In this document: one piece after another, positions 7,906-16,712 of the stretch
Layout of the letters: the number at the start of each line of letters is the position of its first letter
Numbering within the stretch: position 1 is the first letter of the stretch
NCBI RefSeq assembly: GCF_002803065.1
Contig: NZ_NNBL01000030.1
Location: 23,714 to 87,713 of the forward strand
Source of the DNA: Streptomyces sp. CB01635
GTDB taxonomy: Bacteria; Actinomycetota; Actinomycetes; Streptomycetales; Streptomycetaceae
Direction of reading: 5' to 3'
Length of the DNA: 64,000 nucleotides
Notes under the pieces: model-generated
Seen by the model: only the letters and a program-made list of their open reading frames with translations
What the model was told of the DNA's origin: nothing
Databases searched by the model: none
Position numbers and translations under genes: made by a program

Positions 7906-9215
7906 TGGCCCTCTCCCGGAGGAACCTGCTGCGCGGCGGCCTGTACGGGGCCTCGGCCGCCGCGCTGGCTCCGGCGCTGTCCGCGTGCGGATCGATCGCC
8001 GAAGCCTCGTCGTCGGCCGGCGGCATCCAGTACTGGAATCCGTTCACGGGCGGCGACGGCGGCCTGATGAAGACGATGGTGGCGCAGGTCGAGCGGCGTG
8101 TGTCGGGCCTGGACGCCCAGAGCATCGTCCTGGAGGGCGGCTCGTCGTACTACACCAAGCTGGCCATGTCGTCGGCCGGCGGCCGCGCCCCGGATCTGGC
8201 CATCATGCACATGTCGCGCCTGGCGGGTTACGCGCCGGGCGGGCTGCTCGACCCCTGGGACATGGACACCCTTGCAGAGTTCGGTGTCACGGCCGACCAG
8301 CTCAACACGGATGTGTTCCGGCGCGGCCACCACGACGGAGTGCCGTACGCGATCCCGCTCGACACCCACCCGTTCGTGGTGTTCTTCGACCGGGAGGTCA
8401 TGGCCAAGGCCGACCTCGTCGGCAGCGACGGCCACCTCGTGCCGCTCAAGTCCCCGGAGGGCTACCTGGACGCCGCCGAGCGCCTTCGCGACGTCACCAA
8501 GGGCGGGATGGGTCCGGTCTTCGGCCACGTCGGCGACATGGCCCAGAGCTGGCGGATGTTCTGGTCGCTCTACCGGCAGACCGGTGCCGAGTTCGACCTC
8601 ACCGGCCGGCGGATCAGGATCGACCGGGACACTGCTGTCGAGATCGTGGGCTTCATGCAGAAGCTCACGGCTCCGGACTGCAAGCACATGGACGTCGGCA
8701 TCGCCGTCGGCTCCTTCTCCAGCCGCTCCGCCCCGATGATCTTCTCCGGTGAGTGGGACGTCCTCGCCTTCAGCCAGATCAAGGGAATCGACCTCGGCGC
8801 CGCGCCCTTCCCTCAGCTCTACGACCGCCCCGCCTCCTGGGCGGACAGCCACGCGTTCGTCCTGCCGCATCAGAACGATCCCGATCCGCAGCGGCGGCGC
8901 ACCACGCACCGGCTGGTGGCGGAGCTGCTGAAGGCCAGCCTCACCTGGGCCGGTGCGGGGCACATCCCGGCCTATCTGCCGGTCGTCGAGTCACGGAAGT
9001 ACCGCAGCCTCGAACCGCAGGCCGACTACGCCGCGGCGGCGGAGGCGACCGCGCTCGAACCGTCGGCCTGGTTCATGGGAGCGGGCAGCGACGCGCAGGG
9101 CCAGATGTGCCAGGCGATGCAGCCGGCGCTCATCGGTACGGGAACGGCCGCGCAGGCCGTCGACGACATGGTCAGCGCGATCAACTTCTCTCTCGGCAAG
9201 CCGAACCCGGCCTGA
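7905..9215 (+). CDS. ABC transporter sugar-binding lipoprotein
   Basis: A 436-residue extracellular binding protein. The N-terminus has a twin-arginine-like SRRNLLR, a hydrophobic stretch and a lipobox LSAC, so the mature protein should be a membrane-anchored lipoprotein. The rest fits family 1 (MalE/UgpB-like) binding proteins. The GTG start overlaps the GH2 stop and follows GAGAGG, indicating coupled translation. With the next two permeases it would form an importer for the GH2 substrate. No ATPase gene is nearby; Streptomyces importers of this class often share the MsiK ATPase encoded elsewhere. Confidence 0.9.
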   Translation: MALSRRNLLRGGLYGASAAALAPALSACGSIAEASSSAGGIQYWNPFTGGDGGLMKTMVAQVERRVSGLDAQSIVLEGGSSYYTKLAMSSAGGRAPDLAIMHMSRLAGYAPGGLLDPWDMDTLAEFGVTADQLNTDVFRRGHHDGVPYAIPLDTHPFVVFFDREVMAKADLVGSDGHLVPLKSPEGYLDAAERLRDVTKGGMGPVFGHVGDMAQSWRMFWSLYRQTGAEFDLTGRRIRIDRDTAVEIVGFMQKLTAPDCKHMDVGIAVGSFSSRSAPMIFSGEWDVLAFSQIKGIDLGAAPFPQLYDRPASWADSHAFVLPHQNDPDPQRRRTTHRLVAELLKASLTWAGAGHIPAYLPVVESRKYRSLEPQADYAAAAEATALEPSAWFMGAGSDAQGQMCQAMQPALIGTGTAAQAVDDMVSAINFSLGKPNPA

Positions 9216-9268
9216 TCCCGAACTTGGCCTGATCCCGAACCGGCCCGAACCCGATCCGGCCCGAACCC
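9203..9268 (+). repeat. Four imperfect tandem repeats between binding protein and permease
   Basis: Four units of 17, 17, 16 and 16 bases, all of the form GAnCnnGGCC(T/C)GA(T/A)CCC, run from the last codons of the binding protein into the intergenic gap. The first two differ only by CC to TT, and the last two only by one base. This looks like recent slippage or duplication of the gene's 3' end. Confidence 0.7.
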
Positions 9269-9276
9269 GCTCAGAG

Positions 9277-9288
9277 GACAACGATGTC
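9277..9288. promoter_or_regulatory. LacI-type operator box at the permease start
   Basis: GACAACGATGTC, identical to the box at 6030-6041, ends one base before the permease ATG at 9289. It could allow the two permease genes to be controlled separately from the GH2-binding protein pair. Confidence 0.5.
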
Positions 9289-10200
9289 ATGAGTGCACCT
9301 TCCTTCCGCCCCTTCCGACCCTCCCCTGTCGGCAGGCCCCGGCGGCGCAGCGCCGGCCCGCTCTTCGTCACCCCGTTCATGCTGCTCTTCGTGATCTTCC
9401 TGGTGGTGCCGTTCGCCTGGGGTCTGTGGATGAGCTTCACCGACGCCAGCCTCACCGGAAGCGGCGATTCCACGTTCTCCGGTCTGAACAACTACGCCGA
9501 GGCCCTGACCGATCCGGTGATGTGGGACACCATGGGCAACACCGTGGTGTTCACCCTGCTGTCGACGGTCCCCCTGGTGATGTTCGCGCTGGGGATGGCA
9601 CTGCTCGTGCACACCGGACTGCCCGGCCAGTGGCTGTGGCGGCTCGCGTTCTTCACCCCGTACCTGCTGACCAGCGCGGTGGTGTGGCAGGTCGGGCTGA
9701 TGCTGTTCCAGCCGGACATCGGCATGCTCAACACCGTGCTCAAGGCGGTCGGCCTGGACGGCATCGGTTGGCTCCTTGAGGAGAAGTACGCGATGTGGTC
9801 GATGGTGCTGATCACCGTCTGGTGGACCGTCGGCTTCAACTTCCTGCTGTACCTGGCGGCCCTCCAGACCGTCCCCGACCAGCTCTACGAGGCGGCCGCC
9901 ATCGACGGCGCCGGCGCGTGGCGACGCCTGTGGTCGATCACCCTGCCCCAGCTCCACCGCACCACCGCACTCATCGCGGTCCTGCAGATCCTCGGCTCGC
10001 TGAAGGTCTTCGACCAGATCTTCCTGCTGACCAGGGGCGGCCCGAACGGCTCCACCCGCCCCGTCCTGGAGTACATCTTCGAGACCGGCTTCACCGGCTA
10101 CCGCCTCGGCTACGCCTCGGCTATGTCGTACATCTTCTTCGCCCTGTTGCTCGTTCTCTCCATCGGCCAGCTGAAGTTCTTCTCGCGCAGGGAGGCATGA
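9289..10200 (+). CDS. Sugar ABC transporter permease, MalF-type
   Basis: A 303-residue integral membrane protein with six hydrophobic helices. The cytoplasmic EAA loop is YEAAAIDGAGAWRRLWSITLP, the contact point for the ATPase. FGLNNYAEAL-like residues (SGLNNYAEAL) after helix 1 are typical of the MalF/UgpA subfamily. The ATG at 9289 directly follows the LacI-type box; AGAGG lies 12-13 bases upstream. The next permease begins at the stop. Confidence 0.92.
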   Translation: MSAPSFRPFRPSPVGRPRRRSAGPLFVTPFMLLFVIFLVVPFAWGLWMSFTDASLTGSGDSTFSGLNNYAEALTDPVMWDTMGNTVVFTLLSTVPLVMFALGMALLVHTGLPGQWLWRLAFFTPYLLTSAVVWQVGLMLFQPDIGMLNTVLKAVGLDGIGWLLEEKYAMWSMVLITVWWTVGFNFLLYLAALQTVPDQLYEAAAIDGAGAWRRLWSITLPQLHRTTALIAVLQILGSLKVFDQIFLLTRGGPNGSTRPVLEYIFETGFTGYRLGYASAMSYIFFALLLVLSIGQLKFFSRREA

Positions 10201-10202
10201 CG

Positions 10203-11129
10203 ATGACCACGGACACCCTCACCCGCCCGCGCACCACACCCTCCGCAGCGCCGGGAACGGTCCGCCGGGCCCGCCGCTCCACCGCACCGCAGCAGGTGCT
10301 GGGCTCCGGCCGGGGCGCCAGGGCGGCCGCCGTGACGGCACTGATCCTGATGACGGTGATGTGGCTGGCGCCGATCGCCTGGGCCCTCGCCGTCTCGCTC
10401 AAGTCCGAGCCTGACGCGGCCACGGTCGGCGACGGCTGGATACCCGCGAACGGCTTCACTGGCGAGGCCTACCGCAAGATCTTCGCCGCGGGGAAGATCC
10501 CGATGTGGGCGCTGAACAGCCTGGTGGTGGCGGTGGCGGTGACCGTGATCACCGTGGCTGTCTCGGCGCTGGCTGCCTACGGCTTCTCCCGTACGCTCTT
10601 CCGCGGCCGCAAGCTGCTGTTCGCCGTGACGATCGCCTCGATCATGATTCCGCCGCAGATCATGATCGTCCCGCTGTTCCGCGAGATGGTCGCGTTCAAC
10701 CTCCTGGACACCTACGCGGGGATGATCCTTCCCCAGGTGGTGGCGGCGCCGATGGTCTACATCCTGAAGAAGTTCTTCGACGGCATCCCGCGTGAACTCG
10801 AGGACGCGGCCCGGATCGACGGCGCGAGCAGTATCCGTGTCTTCCTGAGCATTGTGCTGCCGCTGTCGCGGCCGGTGCTCGCAGCCGTGTCGATCTTCGT
10901 GTTCATCGGCACGTGGAACAACTTCCTCTGGCCGTACATCAGCACAAGCAAGCAGTCGCTGATGACGCTGCCGGTCGGTCTCGCGACGGTTAAGGACGCC
11001 TACGGCCTGCAGTACGCGCAGTTGGCCGCTTCTGCGATGCTGGCGTCGATTCCGCTCGTCGTCGTGTTCATGCTGGCGCAGCGCCAGATCGTGAAGTCCG
11101 TCGCCACTACAGGGCTCGGCGGCCAGTAG
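10203..11129 (+). CDS. Sugar ABC transporter permease, MalG-type
   Basis: A 308-residue partner permease with six helices. The EAA loop is LEDAARIDGASSIRVFLSIVLP, and the MalG-type C-terminus ends in ...LAQRQIVKSVATTGLGGQ. GGAGG at 10191-10195 is ideally spaced for the ATG at 10203; the ATG at 10197 overlaps the upstream stop (ATGA) but sits too close to the Shine-Dalgarno site. It completes the importer begun by the binding protein at 7905. A strong hairpin follows. Confidence 0.92.
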   Translation: MTTDTLTRPRTTPSAAPGTVRRARRSTAPQQVLGSGRGARAAAVTALILMTVMWLAPIAWALAVSLKSEPDAATVGDGWIPANGFTGEAYRKIFAAGKIPMWALNSLVVAVAVTVITVAVSALAAYGFSRTLFRGRKLLFAVTIASIMIPPQIMIVPLFREMVAFNLLDTYAGMILPQVVAAPMVYILKKFFDGIPRELEDAARIDGASSIRVFLSIVLPLSRPVLAAVSIFVFIGTWNNFLWPYISTSKQSLMTLPVGLATVKDAYGLQYAQLAASAMLASIPLVVVFMLAQRQIVKSVATTGLGGQ

Positions 11130-11144
11130 ATGCCGCACCACGCG

Positions 11145-11190
11145 AACCGCCCGGTCGGACCGGCAGCCTTGCCGGTCCGACCGGGCGGTT
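11145..11190. terminator. Bidirectional terminator hairpin
   Basis: A perfect 21-bp stem (11145-11165 with 11170-11190) closes a 4-base loop and is followed by TTTC. It lies between the forward GH2/ABC operon and the convergent HIT gene and could terminate both. Confidence 0.85.
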
Positions 11191-11205
11191 TCATGTCCCT
11201 GGCTC

Positions 11206-11691
11206 TCAGCCGATCGCCCGGCGCAGCCTGTCCGCGATGCCGGCGCTCTCCTCCGCGGTGTGTGCGAGCACCCCGTTCTCCGTCATCAGGGCGCGGTACT
11301 GCTGCTGCTCGTAGGGCACACCCTGCGGCAGCCCGGCGATGTGCCAGGGCACGTGGCTGTTGCCCTGCGCGCTGCCCAGAGACAGCAGATACGTCCGCTC
11401 CGGCGCAAACACCGCCTCCACCGCGAGCGCCACCCTGCGCACCACGAGCATCAGCCTGCCGTACGCCGCCTCGTCCAGATCCCTGACGACGTGCTCGATG
11501 TGCGCCTTCGGCGCCACCAGCACCTTGCCCGGCAGGGTCGGGTACTTGTCCAGGTAGGCCACGTGCGCGTCGTCCTCGTAAACCGTCTCGTGCCGGTGCT
11601 CCGGGTCCCCCGCGAGGTAGGCGCAGATGTAGCAGGGGCTGGTGCGCGTGCGGGCGACGTACGCGTCGAGGTCCATGGCCTCCCGTTTCAT
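11206..11691 (-). CDS. HIT-family nucleotide-binding protein
   Basis: A 161-residue protein of the histidine triad superfamily of nucleotide hydrolases and transferases. The triad region reads GNSHVPWHIAGLP (HxxxxH form near residue 130), preceded by the conserved LPGKVLVAPKAHIEHV strand. TSPCYICAYLAG near the N-terminus suggests a zinc site as in other Streptomyces HIT proteins. The ATG at 11691 lies just beyond the MazG-like stop with AAGGGTGAG as ribosome-binding site. Both may form a nucleotide-housekeeping tail to the mannosidase operon, since gaps are only 5-20 bases. Confidence 0.85.
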   Translation of the reverse strand: MKREAMDLDAYVARTRTSPCYICAYLAGDPEHRHETVYEDDAHVAYLDKYPTLPGKVLVAPKAHIEHVVRDLDEAAYGRLMLVVRRVALAVEAVFAPERTYLLSLGSAQGNSHVPWHIAGLPQGVPYEQQQYRALMTENGVLAHTAEESAGIADRLRRAIG

Positions 11692-11696
11692 CCGGC

Positions 11697-12032
11697 TCAC
11701 CCTTCCTCGGGAAGCCGCGCGCTGATGGCCTGCTCCAGCTCCGTCATCGTGCGGCCGAAGGCGGCCCGCAGATCCACGTCGTGGCGGTGCGCCAGAATCA
11801 GTACGGACCACAGGCAGTCGGCCAGTTCGTGCTCGAGTGCCTGCCGCCCGCCGGGCATCTCCCGGGCGCCCTCCTCGGCCATCACCAGCTTGGCAAGGTC
11901 ACCGACGTCGCCCATGAAGCCGAGCATGAACTCCTCCCGGGTCCACACCCGCCCTCGTTCGTGCAGGTTCACCCGGTCGTACAGATCGTGGATCCGTCGT
12001 GCTCGCTGCAGCAGCTCGTCAAGTTCGGCCAC
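11697..12032 (-). CDS. MazG-like nucleotide pyrophosphohydrolase family protein
   Basis: A small all-helical protein of about 111 residues with a MazG/dUTPase-like core: FMGDVGDLAKLVMAEEG, then LEHELADCLWSVLILAHRHDVD. The E(x)n ED/ELAD pattern supplies acidic residues for Mg2+ and nucleotide triphosphate binding. I chose the GTG at 12032 because AAGGAGGTG sits 5 bases upstream; the ATG at 12047 would place that site inside the gene. It probably hydrolyses non-canonical nucleotides; substrate unknown. Confidence 0.75.
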   Translation of the reverse strand: MAELDELLQRARRIHDLYDRVNLHERGRVWTREEFMLGFMGDVGDLAKLVMAEEGAREMPGGRQALEHELADCLWSVLILAHRHDVDLRAAFGRTMTELEQAISARLPEEG

Positions 12033-12053
12033 AGGCACCTCCTTCATCGGCGG

Positions 12054-12623
12054 CTAGTGACGATGCGTGGCGTCCGCGTGGCGGGGGTCCGCCGGGTGTT
12101 CGTAGCCGGGCATCAGGGTCACCGATTCCGCGTGGCGGCGTTCCAGCCACAGTGTGAAGTGGCGGTCGGCGGCTGCCTGGTGGAGTTCGTGCTCGATGGC
12201 GGGGCGCTCCGCTTCGTACGGGCCGGGGTGCAGGTCGCGGTTGCGGGCGTAGTAGTCGCGGACGGCGGGCTCCGGAACGGCGATGTCGGCGGTGACCCGG
12301 GCGCGTACCGCGGGGGCCACCGGCAGCGACGTCAGGACTGCCGCCGTCACGCCGCCCATCCTCAGGGCGTCCGTCAGGCGCAACTCGACGTGGGTGTCCG
12401 GCGGTTGAGGTGGCAGGTCCAGTGTTGCCGCTTCCTGTTCGACGACTGCCTCGTACGTCATGACCTGGACCACCCAGCGGCGCAGGTTGCGCGCGTCCGC
12501 GGTGCCGGGGCGGGGCAGGCGGGGGGCGAGGGGGCCGCTTCGGAGCGCGGCCACCCTGGCCTCCACCTCGGCCTCGGTGAGGGTCCGGTCACCGACGACG
12601 GCGGCGACGTGGGTGTGCGTCAC
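12054..12623 (-). CDS. SurA/parvulin N-domain-like protein
   Basis: A 189-residue soluble protein. AAVVGDRTLTEAEVEARVAAL is how parvulin/SurA chaperone domains begin (self strand followed by 'xxIT.eEvdar'), and VPEPAVRDYYARNRDL matches the 'v.deevr.yY..n' helix before the PPIase domain. No PPIase domain follows, and no signal peptide is seen. The GTG start overlaps the alpha-mannosidase stop (GTGA), so the two are translationally coupled. I infer a folding or binding partner for the mannosidase; this is not established. Confidence 0.6.
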   Translation of the reverse strand: MTHTHVAAVVGDRTLTEAEVEARVAALRSGPLAPRLPRPGTADARNLRRWVVQVMTYEAVVEQEAATLDLPPQPPDTHVELRLTDALRMGGVTAAVLTSLPVAPAVRARVTADIAVPEPAVRDYYARNRDLHPGPYEAERPAIEHELHQAAADRHFTLWLERRHAESVTLMPGYEHPADPRHADATHRH

Positions 12624-15600
12624 GGGGTGACCTCGATCTCGACCGCCTCGGTGTAGTGCAGATGGCCCGCGGCGGCCAGTTTGACGACCGCCCACCAGCG
12701 GCCGGGCCGGGTGCCGGCGGGGACGGACACCGGGAAGCTCAGCGTGTACTCACCCCGCGCCGGGACCTCCGCGCCCGTGTTCCACCCCGGGAACAGGTCG
12801 AACGTCTGCCAGGGGCTGATGAGCTGGGCCTGGACGTGGACCGGCGTGCGGGCGTCCGATGCCAGGTGGACGTCGAGCGTGCCGGCCTCTCCCGGGGCCA
12901 GGCGCAGGGCCGTCGTCCGGAGGGTCGCCACCGGCTCGGCGGGCGGCGCCTCGCCGATCTGGACGCGGGTCACGTCCTCGAAGGTCTGCCCGTCGTACGT
13001 CGTGCGCGCTCGCAGCCAGTACGTTCCCGGCTCGGCGGACGGCGGCGGCGTGATGCGCAGCTCGTGGGCGAGGTGGCCGCCCGGTTCGAGGGCGTACGGC
13101 ACCGTGACCGTATCCGCCGACCAGCCTTCCGGGAGCAGGACCTGGACCTCTCCCCCGATGGACGCCCCGGTGAGACCGGAGGCCACCGTGACCGTGAGGT
13201 CGCCGGCTCCGCGCAGCACCTGCGGGTGCAGGTGGACAGCCACCGGAAGGTTGCCGGTCGGCGCCGGTCCGGTGTTGTGCAGCCAGTAGCGGGTGAACAC
13301 CGGCTGGTCGGGCTCGCGGCCCGGCTCCACCCCGCCACGCCCCTCGGCGAGCGGGGCGACGACCGTCGCGATGTCCATGCCGCCGAGGTCGACGGTGAGT
13401 GCGGCGAGGGGTGCCTCCGGGCGCTCCAACAGAGTGGCGCGGCGGGCCCCGGTGAGCGGCAGGTCCGTGACGAGTCGGGCCTGGACCTGCCGTCCGGTCG
13501 CCTCGTAAAGGCGCATCGTCAACCCCGGTACGAGGCCCGGCAGTTCACCCTCCGACAGGGGGTTCCCCGTCGGCTTGAGCGCGCTGAGGACGACCTGGCC
13601 CGCCGGTTCCACCGCGAGGAACGACCGCGTCTCCGGTTGGCCCGCGCGCTCGCCGCGTACCGCGCGCAGCGGGTGGTTGACGTCGTGGGCGCGCGGGACC
13701 ACGTTCTGCGCGCGCCAGTCGCCCGGTCCGGCCGTGAGCGTGTAGTCGAAGGAGTGGGTCCAGTGCTGCTGCTGGAACGTGGAGCCGTCCGGGTGCGTGC
13801 GCCGCGGCGGGTCGATCCACACGCCGGACGGCCAGCCGGTGCAGGAGCGCATCAGCGACAGGTGCAGGGCGCCGCCGGAGTCCACCGCGAAGCCAGGAAC
13901 GCCCTGGTTGACGAGGGCGACCGTGTAGTCGTCGAGCGGTGGTTCGGTGAGCGGGCCGCTGTCCGCGACCTCGATCGTCGCGTCGTCCAGGTCAGCGACC
14001 AGGTCGTCCACCGCGCCCTCACCGGCCACGACGAGCACCGGCAGCGCGTGTGCGGCGCGCAGGTCTGCGCCCGGCACCCACACCTTCTCCAGCGGGCTGT
14101 CGGCCGGGACCCACAGGCGGGCCCGGCCGGTCGCCGCGAGCTGCGCGGCGAACGCGTCGGCGTACTCCCCCGTCAGCACCTCGGCGGTGAACGGGTTTTC
14201 GTCCGGGCCACCGATCGCGATGCGTACGTCGGGGAGGTTGGAGTCCACGGCGAGGTCGCCGTAGCGGGCGCCGGGCGCGGCCGAGCAGGTGCTGGTCACG
14301 CCCGCCTGCACCAGGGCGACGGCGAGGTCCTTGGCGCCGGCGCCGTCGGGCGTGACGATCTCGGCGATGCCGAGGGCGCGGTCCCCCTCGGCGAGCCGGA
14401 CGCGTGCGGTGGACGACAGGGCGAACCAGTTGTTCGCCGGGTTGTCGAGGGTCCAGGGATGCTCCGCCGAGTCGACGTCGATCAGGCCGAACCCGCGCCC
14501 GATGACGGCGTTCGCGACCTCGCTGACCGGCAGGGCGCCGGGCACCCGGACCGGCCAGCGCAGCCGCAGCAGCCGGTCGGCGCCGTCGAACGCGTCGACG
14601 TGCGTGACGCCGTCGAGACGGTCGACGCCGTGCCAGAGGGTGAGGGTCTGCGTGTAGCGCACCGGGCCGACCGTGCCGGTGACCGTGATCCGCTCGCCGA
14701 GGGCGCTCGTCTCGGTCCGCACGGATGCGGCGGGCGCGGACGCCGAGCCGGTCACGGTCCCGTTCGGCACCAGGTGCCAGGGGCCCTCGTGGTAGCGGGG
14801 GTGCGCCGGGTACTCCTCGTAGACCAGGAGTTCGTTGCCGACGCGGCCGGCCTGGAGCAGTTCGCGGCCTTCGACGGTCAGCCGGGAGACGCAGCCGCCG
14901 CGTTGCGGGTCCACTTCGAGGATGTGCGTCGAGTTCGCGATGCGGGTCGCTCCGTCGGACGGCGTCCAGTTCGAAGCCGTACGGGAGGGGCGGAGGCGGA
15001 AGGCGCGGTAGCCGAGCGACGGCACGTCTGCGGCGAGGAAGACGACGTCGGCCTCGGCGAGCGAGCCGTCCTCGTGGTGGCTCGCGTGTTCCAGGACGAG
15101 GGGGGTGCCGTCCGTCAACTCCCAGCCATGGAAGCCGGTTTCGGGGTGGGTGAGGCGGATGCGGACGAGGTCGGTGCGCGGCCAGGCCGACGGGTTGAAC
15201 ACGGTCACCGTGTCCTCGGCCGCGGGGCCGAGGCGGCGCAGCGAGACATCCAGGACGTCGCGCCCGGTGTCGTAGGCCTCCCGCCAGCTGGTGAGCAGGT
15301 CCAGGTAGACCTGGTCGGACTCGGAGCCGGTGATCGCGTCGTGGTGGGCGCCGTACGCGAGCTGCCGCCACGCCTTGTCGATGCGGGCGTGCGGGTAGTC
15401 GGCACCCGTCTCGACGGAGGCGAGGGTGGCGAACGTCTCGGCCTCGGTGAGCAGCGACTCGGCGGCGCGCTGCGCCTGCTTGGTGTCGATGAACGACACG
15501 TCCTTGCCGGTGTAGACGGGGTTCATGTCCCTGGTCTGCGGCGAGGGTTCGGTCAGCTCGCCGCGTACGGCGGCGAAGAACTCGCTCGGCAGAGCGCACT

Positions 15601-16708
15601 TCAGGCGCGGCCAGGTGTAGCGAGCGGCGAAGTCCCGGTGGATCTCGGTGACCCAGCGATTGGGCGGGGTGTAGTCGGTGCCGACCGGGAGGAGCAGGTT
15701 GCGGGTCGCGGCGACGTTCCTCATCAGCCGGTACAGCTCCAGGACCGCGTCCTCGGCATCGGCGAGACTCGTGGCGGAGTCCATCCACCAGCCGGCGCTG
15801 TAGTGCGCCGGCATGTAGTGGGTGAGGACGCCGCGGCCGCTGGGCGAGAGCCACTCGAACTCGGCGGGGAACTGCATCGTGGACGGGTCGCCCCAGCCGT
15901 CCTGCTCCCGGTCGCGGTCGGTGAGCATCGGGCCCCACTGGTGGTGCGGGCCACGTGCCCAGGACGACGAGGTGAGCCCGGCGTCGGCGGCGAGGCCGGG
16001 GAACTGCGGGTCGTGCCCGAACACGTCCAGCTGCCAGGCGGTCTGCGGGTCGCCGCCCATGACGCCGCGCTGGAAGCCGATGCCGTACACGAGGTTGCGG
16101 ACGGTCGACTCGGCGGAGGTGAGGTTGGTGTTGGGCTCGTTGTAGGTGCCGCCCATCAGCTCGACGCGGCCTTCCGCGAGCAGCCGGCGCAGCAGGGCGC
16201 GGTCCTCGGGGTGGGCGTCCCAGTACGGCTTGAGGTAGTCGACCTCGGCAAGCACGAACTTGTAGTCGGGGTCGCGGCGGGCCGTCCGCAGGTGCAGCCG
16301 CATCAGTTCGAAGCCGGTGTACTGCCAGCCGATCCGGAACTGCTGCGCCGTGTCGCCCGCGTCGTCCCAGGTGGTGGTGTACGCCGCCTGGGTGTTCCAC
16401 CACACCGGGTCGTAGTGGAAGTGCGGCACCATCCACACCGTCCAGCCGGGCTCAGCCACGGTCAGCTCGGCGTGCGCCACCTGATCGCCGGCGGTCACCG
16501 TGAGGGGGACCACTGCGCCGGGTGCGGCGTCGCAGCGCACCCCGATCTCCACGGGCCTGCCCGGCTCCCCCGCCGTGGTCTCGCCGTGCGCGCCGGGGCC
16601 GGTGACGACGACCGGGGCGGGCTCGTCGAGTGCCACGCGGACGACTTGCAGGGGGTTGTCCGCGGGACCGACGAACAGGTCGGTCGGCTCGACACCGATG
16701 ATGCGCAC
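12620..16708 (-). CDS. GH38-type alpha-mannosidase, 1362 residues
   Basis: The catalytic domain begins at about residue 90 with MVPHFHYDPVWWNTQAAYT, the metal-binding start of the GH38 barrel. AWQLDVFGHDPQFPGLAADA near residue 215 supplies the expected nucleophile Asp and another metal ligand. A three-helix bundle and the large beta-sandwich region follow, and the C-terminus adds extra beta-rich domains (RLAPGEAGTLDVHLAS), making the protein longer than the usual 850-1050 residues. No signal peptide is present, so it should act inside the cell on imported mannosides. It lies downstream of its own ABC importer with 4-base spacing. Confidence 0.9.
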   Translation of the reverse strand: MRIIGVEPTDLFVGPADNPLQVVRVALDEPAPVVVTGPGAHGETTAGEPGRPVEIGVRCDAAPGAVVPLTVTAGDQVAHAELTVAEPGWTVWMVPHFHYDPVWWNTQAAYTTTWDDAGDTAQQFRIGWQYTGFELMRLHLRTARRDPDYKFVLAEVDYLKPYWDAHPEDRALLRRLLAEGRVELMGGTYNEPNTNLTSAESTVRNLVYGIGFQRGVMGGDPQTAWQLDVFGHDPQFPGLAADAGLTSSSWARGPHHQWGPMLTDRDREQDGWGDPSTMQFPAEFEWLSPSGRGVLTHYMPAHYSAGWWMDSATSLADAEDAVLELYRLMRNVAATRNLLLPVGTDYTPPNRWVTEIHRDFAARYTWPRLKCALPSEFFAAVRGELTEPSPQTRDMNPVYTGKDVSFIDTKQAQRAAESLLTEAETFATLASVETGADYPHARIDKAWRQLAYGAHHDAITGSESDQVYLDLLTSWREAYDTGRDVLDVSLRRLGPAAEDTVTVFNPSAWPRTDLVRIRLTHPETGFHGWELTDGTPLVLEHASHHEDGSLAEADVVFLAADVPSLGYRAFRLRPSRTASNWTPSDGATRIANSTHILEVDPQRGGCVSRLTVEGRELLQAGRVGNELLVYEEYPAHPRYHEGPWHLVPNGTVTGSASAPAASVRTETSALGERITVTGTVGPVRYTQTLTLWHGVDRLDGVTHVDAFDGADRLLRLRWPVRVPGALPVSEVANAVIGRGFGLIDVDSAEHPWTLDNPANNWFALSSTARVRLAEGDRALGIAEIVTPDGAGAKDLAVALVQAGVTSTCSAAPGARYGDLAVDSNLPDVRIAIGGPDENPFTAEVLTGEYADAFAAQLAATGRARLWVPADSPLEKVWVPGADLRAAHALPVLVVAGEGAVDDLVADLDDATIEVADSGPLTEPPLDDYTVALVNQGVPGFAVDSGGALHLSLMRSCTGWPSGVWIDPPRRTHPDGSTFQQQHWTHSFDYTLTAGPGDWRAQNVVPRAHDVNHPLRAVRGERAGQPETRSFLAVEPAGQVVLSALKPTGNPLSEGELPGLVPGLTMRLYEATGRQVQARLVTDLPLTGARRATLLERPEAPLAALTVDLGGMDIATVVAPLAEGRGGVEPGREPDQPVFTRYWLHNTGPAPTGNLPVAVHLHPQVLRGAGDLTVTVASGLTGASIGGEVQVLLPEGWSADTVTVPYALEPGGHLAHELRITPPPSAEPGTYWLRARTTYDGQTFEDVTRVQIGEAPPAEPVATLRTTALRLAPGEAGTLDVHLASDARTPVHVQAQLISPWQTFDLFPGWNTGAEVPARGEYTLSFPVSVPAGTRPGRWWAVVKLAAAGHLHYTEAVEIEVTP

Positions 16709-16712
16709 CGTG

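Noticed and set aside
9203..9268. Possible CRISPR-like repeat array
   Set aside because: Units are contiguous without spacers and overlap a gene end; they are simple tandem repeats.
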